Positions 44,455 to 52,808 of a stretch of DNA of 64,000 nucleotides are shown piece after piece. The DNA is from Solibacillus ferritrahens. Lineage in GTDB: Bacteria > Bacillota > Bacilli > Bacillales_A > Planococcaceae. The translations under genes were made by a program, and so were the position numbers. Position 1 is the stretch's first letter. Every line of letters begins with the position of its first letter. The notes under the pieces are model-generated. The model was not told the origin of the DNA and made no database searches. It was given only the letters and a program-made list of their open reading frames with translations. The stretch lies in NCBI RefSeq assembly GCF_037027585.1, contig NZ_JAXCLE010000009.1:86348-150347 (forward strand). Reading direction: 5' to 3'.

Positions 44455-44531
44455 GTGAATTAAATAAAAATTAATCTTGAGTCAGTTTTATATAAATAGT
44501 TTGAAAATATAAGGGGAAGGAGGCTAGCTCG

Positions 44532-45419
44532 TTGGAAAAAATAAGGGATGGGATAACTTTAAGTATAAATTGTATTTTAAATAATCTTTATAAAATTGAA
44601 ATGATTATTTCTGTAAGTGAAGTTTCAATTGTTTATAAAGGTAAAAATATTTTAACAGAAGATCAAATCATAATTAAAGAATTTTATCCAAAATCAATTG
44701 CCATACGTGATTTAGATAATAAAACGATAATTAACCGTTTGCCATCTTCTAAGGGGAAATTTGATGCGCTGAAGCAAAATTTTTTACATGAGGCAATCAT
44801 TCTGCAACAACTATCTCACGATAATATTATAAAGTATATATCACATTTTGAAGAGAATAACACTGCTTATATAGTTACCGAATATTATGATGGGATTACA
44901 TTGAACCAGTATTTAAAAAGTATTCCTTTACATAAGAGACATAGTTTATTTAATAGTATTTTTATACCATTAATAAATGCATTACATTATATTCACAAGA
45001 AGGGGATTATTCATCGGGATATAAAACCTAGTAATATTATGATAGATTCGAAAAAAAATGTCTTTTTATTGGATTTTGGTTCAGCTATTTTTTATAAAAA
45101 TAATGAGGAGGCTTCTATTTTTACAACACCAGGATATTCAGCATTAGAACAATATTCTAAAAAAGCAAAACAAGGTATAAAAACTGATATATACGGCTTT
45201 GCTGCTACGTTATACTATTCTTTAACGGATGTCGTACCGATTGATATTTCCCAAAGATTAATTACAGGAAAAATAAGTAGTGTAAAATCAAATAATCGGA
45301 AAATCACTTTACTGTTATCTATGATAATTAGTTGGAGTTTGGCATTAGCTCAAAGGAAACGGTGTTTTTCCTTAAATTTTATTAAATTGGCGCTTTTGAT
45401 TGATAAATATTTTAAGTAA
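44532..45419 (+). CDS. Hanks-type serine/threonine protein kinase
   Basis: A 295-residue cytoplasmic kinase without membrane segment or PASTA domains. The catalytic residues are present: Lys in IIIKEFYP, Glu in HEAIILQQL, HRDIKPSNIM, DFGSAI and the TPGYSALEQY activation segment. The glycine-rich loop is degenerate (ISVSEVSIVYKG). Placed first in the injection-system locus, with its own promoter, it resembles PpkA, which triggers type VI secretion by phosphorylating an FHA protein; that role is inference. TTG start after AAGGAGG. Confidence 0.85.
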   Translation: MEKIRDGITLSINCILNNLYKIEMIISVSEVSIVYKGKNILTEDQIIIKEFYPKSIAIRDLDNKTIINRLPSSKGKFDALKQNFLHEAIILQQLSHDNIIKYISHFEENNTAYIVTEYYDGITLNQYLKSIPLHKRHSLFNSIFIPLINALHYIHKKGIIHRDIKPSNIMIDSKKNVFLLDFGSAIFYKNNEEASIFTTPGYSALEQYSKKAKQGIKTDIYGFAATLYYSLTDVVPIDISQRLITGKISSVKSNNRKITLLLSMIISWSLALAQRKRCFSLNFIKLALLIDKYFK

Positions 45420-45559
45420 TTGTACTAAATCCATAAAAATGTTAAAAATCGACATTTTTAGGGTTAGATATGAAATTCTTAAAATTGAAAATTAGGGAAA
45501 TAATATTATTTTCCATCAATATTATCTCTCAGTATGGTAAAAAAATACATTTATAACAA

Positions 45560-45587
45560 TTGACAATAATTAGTTATATTGTATATT
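45560..45587 (+). promoter_or_regulatory. Putative promoter of the sheath gene
   Basis: TTGACA (45560-45565), a 16-nt spacer and TATATT (45582-45587) fit a sigma-A promoter. The leader would be about 230 nt. The rest of the 405-base gap 45420-45824 is AT-rich with no ORF recognised. Confidence 0.5.
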
Positions 45588-45790
45588 TAGGTAAAAGTTG
45601 GATGTTTGAAACGCATTTATTAACCTATATACAGTATTAATTTTTATTGTTTATTTTTTTGTACTAATTACCTTATTTTGGTATAAATTCAAATAAATTG
45701 TTTATAAATATATCCAACTTAGCATGAACAAAATTTTTTTGCCTTTTCTAAGTTAATAAGTATAAGGAACCATTAATCAATTTATGAATT

Positions 45791-45827
45791 GGAGGGATGG
45801 CTGTGGAATTGTGCAGCCGTATAAATG
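45791..45827 (+). promoter_or_regulatory. Hairpin between ribosome-binding site and start of the sheath gene
   Basis: GGAGGG (45791-45796) is 28 nt from the ATG at 45825. GGCTG (45799-45803) and CAGCC (45814-45818) can pair; folding this away leaves 8 nt between site and start, the usual distance. A short overlapping frame starts at GTG 45803 and ends just after the sheath ATG, so coupling is an alternative. Confidence 0.5.
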
Positions 45828-47993
45828 GAGATTATTAATCAAACGAACAGAACAATGCTTTTTGAAGAAATTAATCCAGAAAAATTAGATTTAATTACGC
45901 TTGTTGGTGACGTAAAAGATATTGATAGTCTTAGTGATGAAAAAATTAAAGAAATTAATCAGTACCTGCTTGTTAAAAGTTTTGATGAATTTTTAGACAA
46001 GTTTTCTCCAACGGTTTATTCGTTTTATAATGCAGCAAACCAAAAGGTCATGTATACATTAAAAAAGCCAGAAGGAATTCAGGAAGATTGTATTTCAGAA
46101 ATTCCTATTGATCAAAATAATGATTTTTTAAAAATGCTATTTACGCTTATCGATACAAAAAGAAGTCAAGGAATAACAAACGTTGATTTTAAGTTTGAAA
46201 ACTTATTAGATATGATTTCCCCTAAAAAAGTAATGGATGATATTCGCCAAGTGAGAAAAGAAATCCACTATCTACACGGGGAATACGAAAAATTAGAAGA
46301 GAATGACCCAAAGAAGTTAGATATGGGAGATAAGCTTAACTTAATGTTTGAAGTAGCAAGTAAAAATTATAATAATGTTATGGCCATGTTACCTTTAGCG
46401 ATTGAAGATATAAAAACGAGATTATTATTAGGTGCTAATCAAGAAGCAGATGCATCTGAAAAATTTCAAATAGGGACCCTTTCGATTGGAGAAAAGGGTG
46501 AATTAAAAATCATTGAAGCACCTAAACCAGATAGTTCAGAGCTAATGGTTATTTCAGGTGACGGAAATAATGGTTTAAGTACAATTTTTGAAGAAGATTA
46601 TGAAGCAATTTCTGAGTCAAATTCTTCATATGTTAAAGATTTGGTAGTAAGAACTTTTGCTCCATTGCCAATGATTCAAAATAGCATCGATGTAGAGACG
46701 GAAGTTCAAAACTATAATACATATTTAGAGTTTTACAAAGATGCGAAGGACGAATTCGTAAAGACCGTTAAGCCTTTAGTAGAGAAGATTTTAGGTGTGA
46801 AAATGTACTTCGATCAGTATGCAACGAAAAACAGAGGGATGCAGCCATCATTAATTGTTACGAATACAAAGTTAGATATGCTTGTTAAAAGTAATAATCT
46901 TCCACGTCTAAGAGCCTTTTTAAATACGGTTAACTCTAAAAATGACTTTACAGATACTATCTGGTATGGCATTGTGCCGGCAATTGAGTTAGAGGCTTCC
47001 GGTAAAGCTAAAGTTAGTAGAGCAAGATTTAAAGGCAATGAAAAGGTTGCAAAATTAGAAGGAAATACAATGGAATCGCTATCTATGCTTTTAGATACGG
47101 TAAAGGATTATAAATTACAAATATTCTTCAACTTTATAGCAGAAGAAACGACAACTTTTAATGCAATCGCAACTGCTGGTATTGATCGTTTAATTGATAA
47201 ATGCGCACCTTTAATGAGAAAAGATTATAGTGAGTTTGCTATTCCTTGTTTACCTAACTTCACAATTATTCCTAAAGATAAATCAGGAGTAGTAATTGAT
47301 ACAAAAATGGAAGCTCTTGAAAATGGAGCGCGATTATCTAAGGAAAAGGAAGACATTTTAAAGCTTTGGATAGAGGGGGTTTATGTAGGAGCTAGCTATG
47401 TAGCAGCTGGTCTTGCATCCGCTTATCAGTGCCCAGAATATTTAAAAGAATCTTTCAGAAATGTGAAAAGAGGTTACCCAGGAGTTCGATTTGATATTGA
47501 AGCGGGTGACAATTCATTAAAAGCCGTAACGACAATGGCCAAGGAAATTTCTGGCTTCACAAATAATATTAAGGATTCTATTAATAGCAAAAACTTTGGC
47601 TTTGTATTCTCATCAGAAAATGCACAGTTACAAGGAAAAGATATTAAAAGAATCACAGTATATAAAGCTAGAAGCTTAGCTATGGAAGAAGATGGATTCG
47701 ACTCCATCTATAAAACACAAGTAAGTACTTATATTGAAAGAATACTCCGGTTCCAATCAGGTGACTTTAAACACGAGAATATTGTTCGCTTCTTTAGTAA
47801 CAATCCATCTAGTCAAAAAAGTCAGTGGATAAATGATAAAGGCTATGTAAACTCCGTTATTCAAGAGGGCGATGATATAGGCTACATTATCGATGAAAAG
47901 ACTAGTTTATGTCAGATTGATTTGGTGTTCAATGGAAATGTTAAAAATCTTGAGGTCTCGATTACAAAAGGGACAAGTGCTGTTAAAGCATAA
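45825..47993 (+). CDS. Contractile sheath-like protein of the injection system
   Basis: A 722-residue soluble protein, large enough to combine the small and large sheath subunits of type VI systems. The C-terminal half has sheath-like features (WYGIVPAIELEASGKAKVSR, then WIEGVYVGASYVAAGLASAY) and ends in a beta-rich domain; the N-terminal third has a helical coiled-coil stretch (about 130-200). It is directly followed by an Hcp-like tube gene, the order of all contractile tails. I infer sheath from position, size and these segments; fold comparison would settle it. Confidence 0.62.
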   Translation: MEIINQTNRTMLFEEINPEKLDLITLVGDVKDIDSLSDEKIKEINQYLLVKSFDEFLDKFSPTVYSFYNAANQKVMYTLKKPEGIQEDCISEIPIDQNNDFLKMLFTLIDTKRSQGITNVDFKFENLLDMISPKKVMDDIRQVRKEIHYLHGEYEKLEENDPKKLDMGDKLNLMFEVASKNYNNVMAMLPLAIEDIKTRLLLGANQEADASEKFQIGTLSIGEKGELKIIEAPKPDSSELMVISGDGNNGLSTIFEEDYEAISESNSSYVKDLVVRTFAPLPMIQNSIDVETEVQNYNTYLEFYKDAKDEFVKTVKPLVEKILGVKMYFDQYATKNRGMQPSLIVTNTKLDMLVKSNNLPRLRAFLNTVNSKNDFTDTIWYGIVPAIELEASGKAKVSRARFKGNEKVAKLEGNTMESLSMLLDTVKDYKLQIFFNFIAEETTTFNAIATAGIDRLIDKCAPLMRKDYSEFAIPCLPNFTIIPKDKSGVVIDTKMEALENGARLSKEKEDILKLWIEGVYVGASYVAAGLASAYQCPEYLKESFRNVKRGYPGVRFDIEAGDNSLKAVTTMAKEISGFTNNIKDSINSKNFGFVFSSENAQLQGKDIKRITVYKARSLAMEEDGFDSIYKTQVSTYIERILRFQSGDFKHENIVRFFSNNPSSQKSQWINDKGYVNSVIQEGDDIGYIIDEKTSLCQIDLVFNGNVKNLEVSITKGTSAVKA

Positions 47994-48102
47994 AAAAGGA
48001 TTCTTAAAGTCTACAGTAATTAGTATGTAAAAGGTTTATATCATATAAGCTTTTTAACATAAATATGAATTCCTTGCCGTTTTACTAGATGAATTTGTAC
48101 AT

Positions 48103-48127
48103 ATTTCATAATTTTATATTATGAAAT
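48103..48127 (+). promoter_or_regulatory. Palindrome upstream of the tube gene
   Basis: ATTTCATAAT and ATTATGAAAT are perfect 10-bp arms with a 5-nt centre, about 80 nt before the tube start and next to a TTGAAA box. It could be an operator or end of the sheath message; no T-run follows. Confidence 0.4.
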
Positions 48128-48206
48128 GGTTGAAATTCGTAGGATAGATTCTATTTATGTATAACGGTAGAGGTAATTCAAATAAAAAAACTTTGGAGGA
48201 ATATGA

Positions 48207-48632
48207 ATGGGCTTTGTATTAAAAGTAGAAGGATCAGAAGCAATTGAATTAGGGTTAGACAGCATTATTGCTGTTGAGTATGAAACAGATACTCCAAATG
48301 ACTCAAATGCACGCTCTACAGATGTAGGAGCAACATTAAAAATTAAAGGGAAAATTCTTACAGCGACAGATGGTGATAATGCTGATGATACGATGAAGTT
48401 AGCATTATGGTCATTAGTGCCAGCAGAAAAAGCAGATTGCTATCGAAAAGTAACACTTGAAGTTATTTCAGCTGATCAAGTAGTACGAAAAGTTAATTTC
48501 CCAAATGCGTTTGTTGTTGATTACACGGAGCGCTTTGGTGATACAGAAGGTATTGGAGAATTCACTTTATTCATCAAGCAGAAGAAAGACAAAACAGATT
48601 TAGCTAAAATCGAAGGCGGTTATGCTGTTTAA
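48207..48632 (+). CDS. Hcp-like tube protein of the injection system
   Basis: A 141-residue, beta-rich protein without signal peptide. The pattern of alternating strands, a loop with DTPNDSNARSTDVGATLKIK (20 residues) and the final YTERFGDTEGIGEFTLFIKQ fits the Hcp/phage-tail-tube fold. It follows the sheath gene after 213 nt and has its own TTTGGAGG site. It should form the inner tube expelled on contraction. Homologues in Bacillota are, as I recall, often misnamed 'membrane-associated protease'. Confidence 0.72.
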   Translation: MGFVLKVEGSEAIELGLDSIIAVEYETDTPNDSNARSTDVGATLKIKGKILTATDGDNADDTMKLALWSLVPAEKADCYRKVTLEVISADQVVRKVNFPNAFVVDYTERFGDTEGIGEFTLFIKQKKDKTDLAKIEGGYAV

Positions 48633-48646
48633 TAACAGCCATCTTC

Positions 48647-48686
48647 TTATCTAAGGGGCTTAAAACGCTCCTTAGATAATTTTAAT
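48647..48686 (+). terminator. Partial terminator/attenuator after the tube gene
   Basis: TTATCTAAGG-GGC pairs with GC-TCCTTAGATAA (one G-U pair) across a 7-nt loop, followed by TTTTAAT. The short T-run suggests leaky termination, giving more sheath and tube than downstream products. Confidence 0.65.
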
Positions 48687-48712
48687 AAGGGAACAAAAAG
48701 GAGAGAGCTACT

Positions 48713-49138
48713 ATGAAAACACATTATGAAACGTTAAGTGTTTCAAAGGATGCATCACAGGATCAAATAAAGCTTGCTTATAGAAAGCTCTCAAAAAAAT
48801 ATCATCCAGATGTTAATGGTGGTAGTAAGGATGCAGAAAAGATTTTTTTAGAAGTACAGGAAGCCTATACGGTTCTAAAAAATAAAACATCTAGAGAAGA
48901 ATATGATAGGCAGTTAGAAAATGCTTCCCATAATCACGATAAAAGAAAAGCTAGAAATACAGCTAATAAACAGACTTCCGAAAGTAAACAGGCGTTTAAT
49001 ATACATGATATGGAAAAGAACTTTGAACAATTTTTTGGATTTAATCCTAAATCAAAAGAAATGCAATCGAAATCTCATAAAGGAAAAAAGAATCCTATAG
49101 ATACAAGTGATTTATTTGAACGTTATTTCAATAAGTAA
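48713..49138 (+). CDS. J-domain (DnaJ-like) co-chaperone
   Basis: A 141-residue protein: N-terminal J domain (THYETLSVSKDASQDQIKLA, KKYHPDVNGG with the HPD motif, EEYDRQLE) and a basic, Ser/Lys-rich tail. It lacks the zinc-finger and substrate domains of DnaJ, so it probably activates a dedicated Hsp70-type ATPase; one is encoded further down. AAAGGAGAGAG precedes the ATG. Role in assembly of the machine is inference. Confidence 0.88.
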   Translation: MKTHYETLSVSKDASQDQIKLAYRKLSKKYHPDVNGGSKDAEKIFLEVQEAYTVLKNKTSREEYDRQLENASHNHDKRKARNTANKQTSESKQAFNIHDMEKNFEQFFGFNPKSKEMQSKSHKGKKNPIDTSDLFERYFNK

Positions 49139-49169
49139 AGTAATAATTTTTTTATGGGAGAGAGCATGT

Positions 49170-49754
49170 ATGAAAGATGAAAAAGTTTCAATAAGTGCAT
49201 ATACAAAAAATAAGAGAAATCAAAAAAGAAATCAAAAAATAGTTAAAAGTATAGATATCGCAATAGTAGTGATAGCGTGCTTTTTTATTTTTTTTGTTTT
49301 CATAATAGGTGAGAATATGTTGTTGAAAGTTATATTAGGAAGTATTTTTGTGATTGTCATGTGTATTTATGGAGTTATTTTGTATGAAACAAGACCGGTA
49401 ACATCTAGTAATACTAAAATTAGGAAGATTGTCCTCCTTAATAATCAAGGAGATGAAATAGATGAATGGATTATAGAAGATGAAACAGCTCTAATTATTG
49501 GAAAAAGCTCTCAAGATAATAACGTGGACATCGATTTAACTGGGACAGATTACGAATCATTAATTAGCCTCGAACACGCTGTTTTAAATTGCGTGTCAGG
49601 AAAATGGTACATCGAAGATATAGACGCTATAAACAGTGTAGGTATTAAAAAAGCAAATAAATTGATGAAAAATCAGTTAAGTGAAGGTAGTCCACATCCA
49701 ATAAGCAGCGGAGACACAATATACATAGCAAATACTAGGATGTTAGTGAAATAG
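49170..49754 (+). CDS. Membrane-anchored FHA-domain protein
   Basis: A 194-residue protein: basic N-terminus, two membrane helices (about 29-71) and a C-terminal FHA domain (IIGKSSQDNNVDIDLTG, SLEHAVLNC, INSVGIKKAN) inside the cell. FHA domains bind phosphothreonine; in type VI systems an FHA protein passes the kinase signal to the machine. GGGAGAGAG precedes the ATG at 49170. The core Arg of the first FHA motif is Lys here. Confidence 0.78.
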   Translation: MKDEKVSISAYTKNKRNQKRNQKIVKSIDIAIVVIACFFIFFVFIIGENMLLKVILGSIFVIVMCIYGVILYETRPVTSSNTKIRKIVLLNNQGDEIDEWIIEDETALIIGKSSQDNNVDIDLTGTDYESLISLEHAVLNCVSGKWYIEDIDAINSVGIKKANKLMKNQLSEGSPHPISSGDTIYIANTRMLVK

Positions 49755-49786
49755 AGATAAAAGCGATAGCAAAGGGAGATAATAAT

Positions 49787-50311
49787 ATGAGTTTAATTAG
49801 ATGCACAAATGGTCATATGTTTAGTTCAAGAAGACACCGAAATATTTGTCCTTATTGTAATGTCATAGTAGATGAACCTAAAATGGCCAGTCAATCTGTA
49901 GCTGTTGCTGAAGCTGATGATAAAACAATGCCGTATTTAGGGGAAATGGATGGAATTAATCCAGTAACAGGATGGTTAGTTTGTATTGAAGGACCACAAT
50001 TAGGAAGAGATTATCGAATTCTATCGGAGAAGAATTTTATCGGCCGAGATGAGGATATGCATATTCGAATTATAGGGGATAATACAATTTCCAAACGCAA
50101 TCATGCGGTAATTGTCTATGACCCTAAAAAGAGAAACTTCTATCTCCTTCCTGGAGACGCTTCAGGATTAGCTTACCTTAATAATGAGGCGGTATATACC
50201 CCTACGGAACTAGCTGCATATGATGTAATACAGTTAGGAAGCAGTATATTCCTATTTATCCCTTTATGTGGTGTTCATTTTGAATGGGAAAACAACCAAA
50301 ATGGGGAATGA
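49787..50311 (+). CDS. Zinc-ribbon plus FHA-domain protein
   Basis: A 174-residue soluble protein: an N-terminal zinc-ribbon-like CTNGHMFSSRRHRNICPYC, a Thr-containing linker (ADDKTMPYLGE, a possible phosphorylation site) and an FHA domain with NFIGRDEDMHIRI, ISKRNHAVIV and YLNNEAV. Conserved Arg, Ser, Arg-Asn-His are intact. The layout resembles forms phosphorylated by Hanks kinases, such as GarA, by analogy only. AAAGGGAG precedes the ATG. Confidence 0.82.
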   Translation: MSLIRCTNGHMFSSRRHRNICPYCNVIVDEPKMASQSVAVAEADDKTMPYLGEMDGINPVTGWLVCIEGPQLGRDYRILSEKNFIGRDEDMHIRIIGDNTISKRNHAVIVYDPKKRNFYLLPGDASGLAYLNNEAVYTPTELAAYDVIQLGSSIFLFIPLCGVHFEWENNQNGE

Positions 50312-50326
50312 TGAGAGGTGGAAGTA

Positions 50327-51148
50327 TTGTCTTATATAATATTAATTCTTTTAATTCTCATTATAATCTCCCTATTGATGATTCGAAATATTCTCATAAA
50401 TAAAGAGGAGAATAGACATATAGAGATAGGAAATGCTCAAACGATTGGAGCTAGAGAAGAACAAGATGATTATTTTGCAACTTGTGAAACAAAAAATGGG
50501 ACAATGGCTGTTTTAGCAGACGGAATTAGTGGCTTGGCAAATGGTCGTATGGCAAGTACAGTGGCTGTCACTACATTTATAGAGGCCTTTACTGCACTAG
50601 GAAATTTAACAAATATACAGGAATTTTTTAAAGCTACAGCTGTAAAAAGTAATAAACAAATTGTTCAAAATTTAAATGGTTCGAATGGTGGAACAACATT
50701 AGTAGCAGTAATTATCGATGAAGAAGGTTATCTTCATTGGGGAGCTGTTGGAGATAGTATCATTACGATATTCCGAAAAGGAGAATTTCTTGCATTAAAT
50801 GAAAAACATATTTTTGAAAATGTGTTAAAAGAGCGTTATATAGCAGGAGAAATTTCGCAAATAGAAATACAGGAAAATCCTTTAAAAAAGAGACTGATTA
50901 ATTATTTAGGCTATGAAGGGTTTAAAAACTTTGATGTTGGTAAAAAACCTATTCAACTATTTACAGGAGATAAAATTTGTCTTTTTAGTGATGGAATTTA
51001 TGATGCGTTAACAGAAGTAGAACTGGAAGCATTACTTTCTCAGAATGCTGCTCCCTATGATATTGCTAGTAACATTATTCATGTCATTGAAAAAAAACAT
51101 TTGAAAAACCAAGATAATGCAACAATCGTTATACTCGAAAAAGTGTGA
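50327..51148 (+). CDS. PP2C-type Ser/Thr phosphatase, membrane-anchored
   Basis: A 273-residue phosphatase with one N-terminal helix (about 3-20). Catalytic features of PP2C are intact: QDDYFATCE, LADGISGLANGR, HWGAVGDSI, FSDGIYDAL and DNATIVIL supply the metal-binding aspartates. It should reverse the kinase. The TTG at 50327 follows GAGAGG by 8 nt; a GTG at 50318 overlaps that site. Spacing to neighbours is short on both sides. Confidence 0.85.
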   Translation: MSYIILILLILIIISLLMIRNILINKEENRHIEIGNAQTIGAREEQDDYFATCETKNGTMAVLADGISGLANGRMASTVAVTTFIEAFTALGNLTNIQEFFKATAVKSNKQIVQNLNGSNGGTTLVAVIIDEEGYLHWGAVGDSIITIFRKGEFLALNEKHIFENVLKERYIAGEISQIEIQENPLKKRLINYLGYEGFKNFDVGKKPIQLFTGDKICLFSDGIYDALTEVELEALLSQNAAPYDIASNIIHVIEKKHLKNQDNATIVILEKV

Positions 51149-51181
51149 TGAATAAATGGGCGTGTAATAAGGAGGTACATT

Positions 51182-52807
51182 GTGAGAAGGGAAAATAGTG
51201 ATTTCAAAACTAGCTTTTTATCAGAAGCAGGCTCATTCATGCAAAATAGAGATTATTTTGCCTTTACAGAGTTGGACGACATGGTTTGTTGGGTAGCTGT
51301 AAAAGGATTAGATACTGATCAAGAAATGAAGAGTGCCCAACTTGCTGTAAAGACCGTGCTCGAGTCATTTATGGAAAAACCATCGCTATCAAGAAGTAGC
51401 GTAAAAAGATATTTGAAAAAAGCACATCAGCACCTACAAGCACAGAGTTTAAGAGTTCGATTAAAAGCCAGTATTGTTATTGTTGTTTCAGATTATTCAA
51501 AGTTAATCTATGCAGTGGCAGGTAATTCACGGTTCTATCATTTTCGCAACAGTACTCTTTTACATAGGAGTAATGATCAAAGTCTAGCACAAGAAATCAT
51601 CAATGAAAAGAATCGTTCGTTTAAAATAAACATGCATGACGAAAAAAGTAATTTATTAAATTATTTAGGAAAACCGAATGATTTTAAGCCTTATATTTCT
51701 AAGAAAATGAAGTTAATGGATGGAGACGTGTTACTCCTTGCTACACCTGGATTTTGGGAGGATGTCAATGAAATCGAAATGGCAGATGCCTTAGAGCTAG
51801 CGAAAGATCCAATTCAATATACAGACATATTAGAAGAAGTACTATTAAGTAGGCAAAACAAAGTCATTAACAATTATACAGTTGCTTCAATATTTGTAAA
51901 TAAAGTATATGTAGAGTCAAATAAGAAAAAATCGAAATATATCAAAATTATTGCTGCAGCGTTAATAGCCACATTAATTGTTGGTGGTAGTACGTTGTTT
52001 TATCAAGCGAAGCAAGCAAAGAAGTTAGCAGAGTTAGCTGTAGACATGAGAGACCATGATGAGACAGGAAATATTTATTTTGGGGACGCTAGCTTTGATG
52101 AGGCGTTGATGGAATACAGCAAGGGAAGAAATATAGCCAAACAGCTAAAGGATCCTGTACATAGAAATTTATTAGGTACAAAGCTGAGAGTAACACAGTT
52201 GATTATTAACGGTGATAAAGCAGCAGAAGCAGGGAAATTTTCTGAAGCAATGGAGCAATATGAAAAAGCAAGTCAAGAAGGAAAAATAGTTAAGAATTTT
52301 GGGAATGACGTAATTGATCAAAAAATAGCGAATATGGATTCCATCGTTCAAATTGTTGAAGCCACAAAGGATGGAGATAATCATTTTAATACAGAAGATT
52401 ATTTTAAGGCGTTAGCTGCTTATGAAAAGGCTAGAAAAAGAGCAGTTGCAATCTCATTTAGCGGTGAATCACAAATAAAGACAAAAATAGATGAAACTGA
52501 AGAAAAAATAGCAGAATTGAAGAAGGCTCAAAAGGAATTGAAGGCTGAGTCCTTAGAAAAAAGTGGAGACAACAGCTATGCCAAGCAGGACTATGCAAAT
52601 GCATTAAATTCATATGTATTAGCACAGGAAATTTATCAAGAGACAGAATTATTAGCAAAAGTATTAGGCCTCGAGCGAAAAATTATGAATGTAAATGAAA
52701 AATTAAATCCGGTGCTTCCGAATCCAGTAGCAGATGTGTCGTCAACCCTAGATCCACTTGATAATGAAGACATTTTTAGTGAAGACATTGAGAAGGGAGG
52801 GGAATAA
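51182..52807 (+). CDS. PP2C-like pseudophosphatase with membrane span and outer TPR-like repeats
   Basis: A 541-residue protein. Residues ~10-245 have the PP2C fold, but the metal ligands are changed: the DG of the first motif reads KGLDTD, GDSR reads GNSR, the second DG reads ATPGFW, and the final DN reads NN. A membrane helix (about 258-278) leads to an outer region with three TPR-like helical repeats (GKFSEAMEQYEKASQ, DYFKALAAYEKARKR, DYANALNSYVLAQEIY) and a Pro/Asp-rich tail. Probably a sensor or anchor rather than an enzyme. GGAGG precedes the GTG. Confidence 0.75.
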   Translation: MRRENSDFKTSFLSEAGSFMQNRDYFAFTELDDMVCWVAVKGLDTDQEMKSAQLAVKTVLESFMEKPSLSRSSVKRYLKKAHQHLQAQSLRVRLKASIVIVVSDYSKLIYAVAGNSRFYHFRNSTLLHRSNDQSLAQEIINEKNRSFKINMHDEKSNLLNYLGKPNDFKPYISKKMKLMDGDVLLLATPGFWEDVNEIEMADALELAKDPIQYTDILEEVLLSRQNKVINNYTVASIFVNKVYVESNKKKSKYIKIIAAALIATLIVGGSTLFYQAKQAKKLAELAVDMRDHDETGNIYFGDASFDEALMEYSKGRNIAKQLKDPVHRNLLGTKLRVTQLIINGDKAAEAGKFSEAMEQYEKASQEGKIVKNFGNDVIDQKIANMDSIVQIVEATKDGDNHFNTEDYFKALAAYEKARKRAVAISFSGESQIKTKIDETEEKIAELKKAQKELKAESLEKSGDNSYAKQDYANALNSYVLAQEIYQETELLAKVLGLERKIMNVNEKLNPVLPNPVADVSSTLDPLDNEDIFSEDIEKGGE

Positions 52808-52808
52808 T

